Shown here: positions 6,489 to 7,051 of the stretch, in pieces | How positions within the stretch are numbered: the first letter of the stretch is position 1 | Layout of the letters: each line of letters begins with the position of its first letter | DNA from: Chloroflexota bacterium | GTDB taxonomy: Bacteria > Chloroflexota > UBA6077 > FW602-bin22 > JACQUS01 | DNA: 7,051 bases | Direction: 5' to 3' | Assembly (NCBI GenBank): GCA_016210125.1 | Contig: JACQUS010000179.1 | Span: 1 to 7,051, forward strand | Notes under the pieces: model-generated | Seen by the model: only the letters and a program-made list of their open reading frames with translations | What the model was told of the DNA's origin: nothing | The model's database searches: none | Made by a program: the position numbers and the translations under genes

Positions 6489-6647
6489 CTGCCCATCACG
6501 GCGATCTCAGCCTACGTTGCCGCACGAACGGTAGCCGCGTCTGCGACTCCTGTCACCTTTTCGTCCCCTGCCGGTGCGCCACAGCGCATCGAGCAGTCCC
6601 TCGAAGACGCGTGTCCGCACTCCTGGCCCCACCCACGCCAGAGGTTT
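6489..6647. other. Intergenic stretch with nothing recognised
   Basis: This part of the 441-nt gap between the binding-protein gene and the IS110 transposase has no convincing gene, RNA gene or repeat. The binding-protein promoter may lie here, but no good hexamer pair was found. The outer boundary of the IS110 element may also fall here. Confidence 0.4.
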
Positions 6648-6663
6648 AGCCGCAGAGGCGGCT

Positions 6664-6851
6664 CGTGCCCCCTTGTATCTTTATTCCATGGTCGGGGTGA
6701 GGCCGGGCGTGACAGACCGCTGCCCCTCTGGTCGTTGGAGACCGTTGCAGAGCGTGGGTCGTCGCGCCCTCTGCCTCCCTCAAACCCGCACTGTTGCCTG
6801 GGCTTGTCCAGCCCGCATCACGCAAGGATGGGTCACTGGGAGGATCCGCTC
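6664..6851 (+). ncRNA. Candidate bridge RNA region in the IS110 left end
   Basis: IS110-group elements carry a long non-coding left end, just before the transposase, that encodes a structured bridge RNA pairing with donor and target DNA (established for IS621). The stretch here has an AT-rich patch TATCTTTATT (6676-6685) that could serve as a -10. Successive stem-loops follow: GGTC/GACC (6690-6693 with 6715-6718), GGTC/GACC (6730-6733 with 6740-6743), GCAGAG/CTCTGC (6747-6752 with 6769-6774) and GGGCT/AGCCC (6800-6814). The span from that patch to the ATG is about 175 nt, near the known bridge RNA size. RNA ends and guide loops cannot be set without the right end and target site. Confidence 0.38.
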
Positions 6852-7051
6852 ATGACAACCACGCCCTGCTTCGTCGGCATCGACGTCAGCAAAGCTCACC
6901 TCGACCTCGCTGTGCGCCCCTTCGGGCAGCACCGCCGTCTCGCGCACGACGACGCCGGCATCGCCGCCCTGGTCGCCTACCTGCACGAGCTCCAGCCCAC
7001 GCTCATCGTCCTCGAGGCCTCTGGCGGCCTCGAACGCACCCTCGCCGCCGC
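6852..7051 (+). CDS. IS110-family transposase (bridge-RNA-guided recombinase), N-terminal part
   Basis: The first 66 codons of an IS110-family transposase, cut by the window's right edge. The protein has a RuvC-like DEDD catalytic domain followed, in the family, by a C-terminal serine-containing Tnp domain. It recombines the circular element with target DNA under bridge RNA guidance. Visible are the N-terminal motif CFVGIDVSKAHLDLAV (6-21), with the first catalytic Asp11, and LIVLEASGGLERTLA (51-65), with the second acidic residue Glu55. This is the standard IS110 pattern. GGGAGG (6838-6843) lies 8 nt before the ATG at 6852. No frameshift or stop is seen in the visible part; the other catalytic residues lie outside, so activity cannot be judged. 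Confidence 0.9.
   Translation, partial: MTTTPCFVGIDVSKAHLDLAVRPFGQHRRLAHDDAGIAALVAYLHELQPTLIVLEASGGLERTLAA

Larger units (their letters stand above)
6648..7051 (+). mobile_element. IS110-family insertion sequence, left part only
   Basis: The transposase start at 6852 and the structured non-coding DNA before it mark the left end of an IS110-family element, which continues past the window. The exact boundary is not visible, because IS110 elements lack clear terminal inverted repeats and target duplications. The perfect hairpin AGCCGC-AGAG-GCGGCT (6648-6663) is used here only as a provisional outer limit. The true end could lie on either side of it. Confidence 0.5.

Noticed and set aside
1..7051. 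CRISPR arrays, tRNA or rRNA genes
   Set aside because: No regularly spaced direct repeats and no tRNA- or rRNA-like sequences were seen on either strand.

Overview
The window is GC-rich bacterial DNA with third-position G/C bias in every real gene. It holds six protein genes, two cut by the window edges. The organism cannot be fixed from the sequence. An Ala/Pro-linked lipoprotein binding protein, a 4TM/12TM TRAP permease and family-expanded catabolic genes would fit a free-living soil or aquatic bacterium such as a Chloroflexota-like lineage; this is a low-confidence guess.

Left part (1-2683): a two-gene minus-strand operon. A DapA/NanA-fold protein (1346-2251) is followed after 13 nt by a fused TRAP transporter permease of the 4TM/12TM (TAXI-associated) type (1-1332, cut at the left edge). 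A good sigma70-type promoter (-35 at 2406-2411, -10 at 2383-2388, 17-nt spacer) reads into it, with a perfect 12-bp palindrome (2412-2423) abutting the -35. The DapA-like protein lacks the Schiff-base lysine: Glu172 sits where Lys is expected.

Centre (2684-4831): a divergent plus-strand pair, a LysR-type regulator (2684-3601, GTG start) and a metal-dependent amidohydrolase (3602-4831). The ATG directly follows the regulator's stop codon, so the two are probably translationally coupled. The likely unit is a small regulated uptake-and-catabolism divergon: import by TRAP, hydrolysis by the amidohydrolase, a further step by the DapA-like enzyme, and control by LysR. The substrate is unknown.

Right part (4832-7051): the 4832-5267 gap carries a 108-bp element with imperfect terminal inverted repeats (4940-5047, MITE-like) and a GC hairpin. 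A minus-strand lipoprotein solute-binding protein of the AfuA/Fe(3+)-type ABC family (5268-6410) follows, with no permease or ATPase gene beside it in the window. At the right edge an IS110-family transposase begins (6852-7051, cut). The structured non-coding stretch before it (about 6664-6851) is where an IS110 bridge RNA would be encoded.
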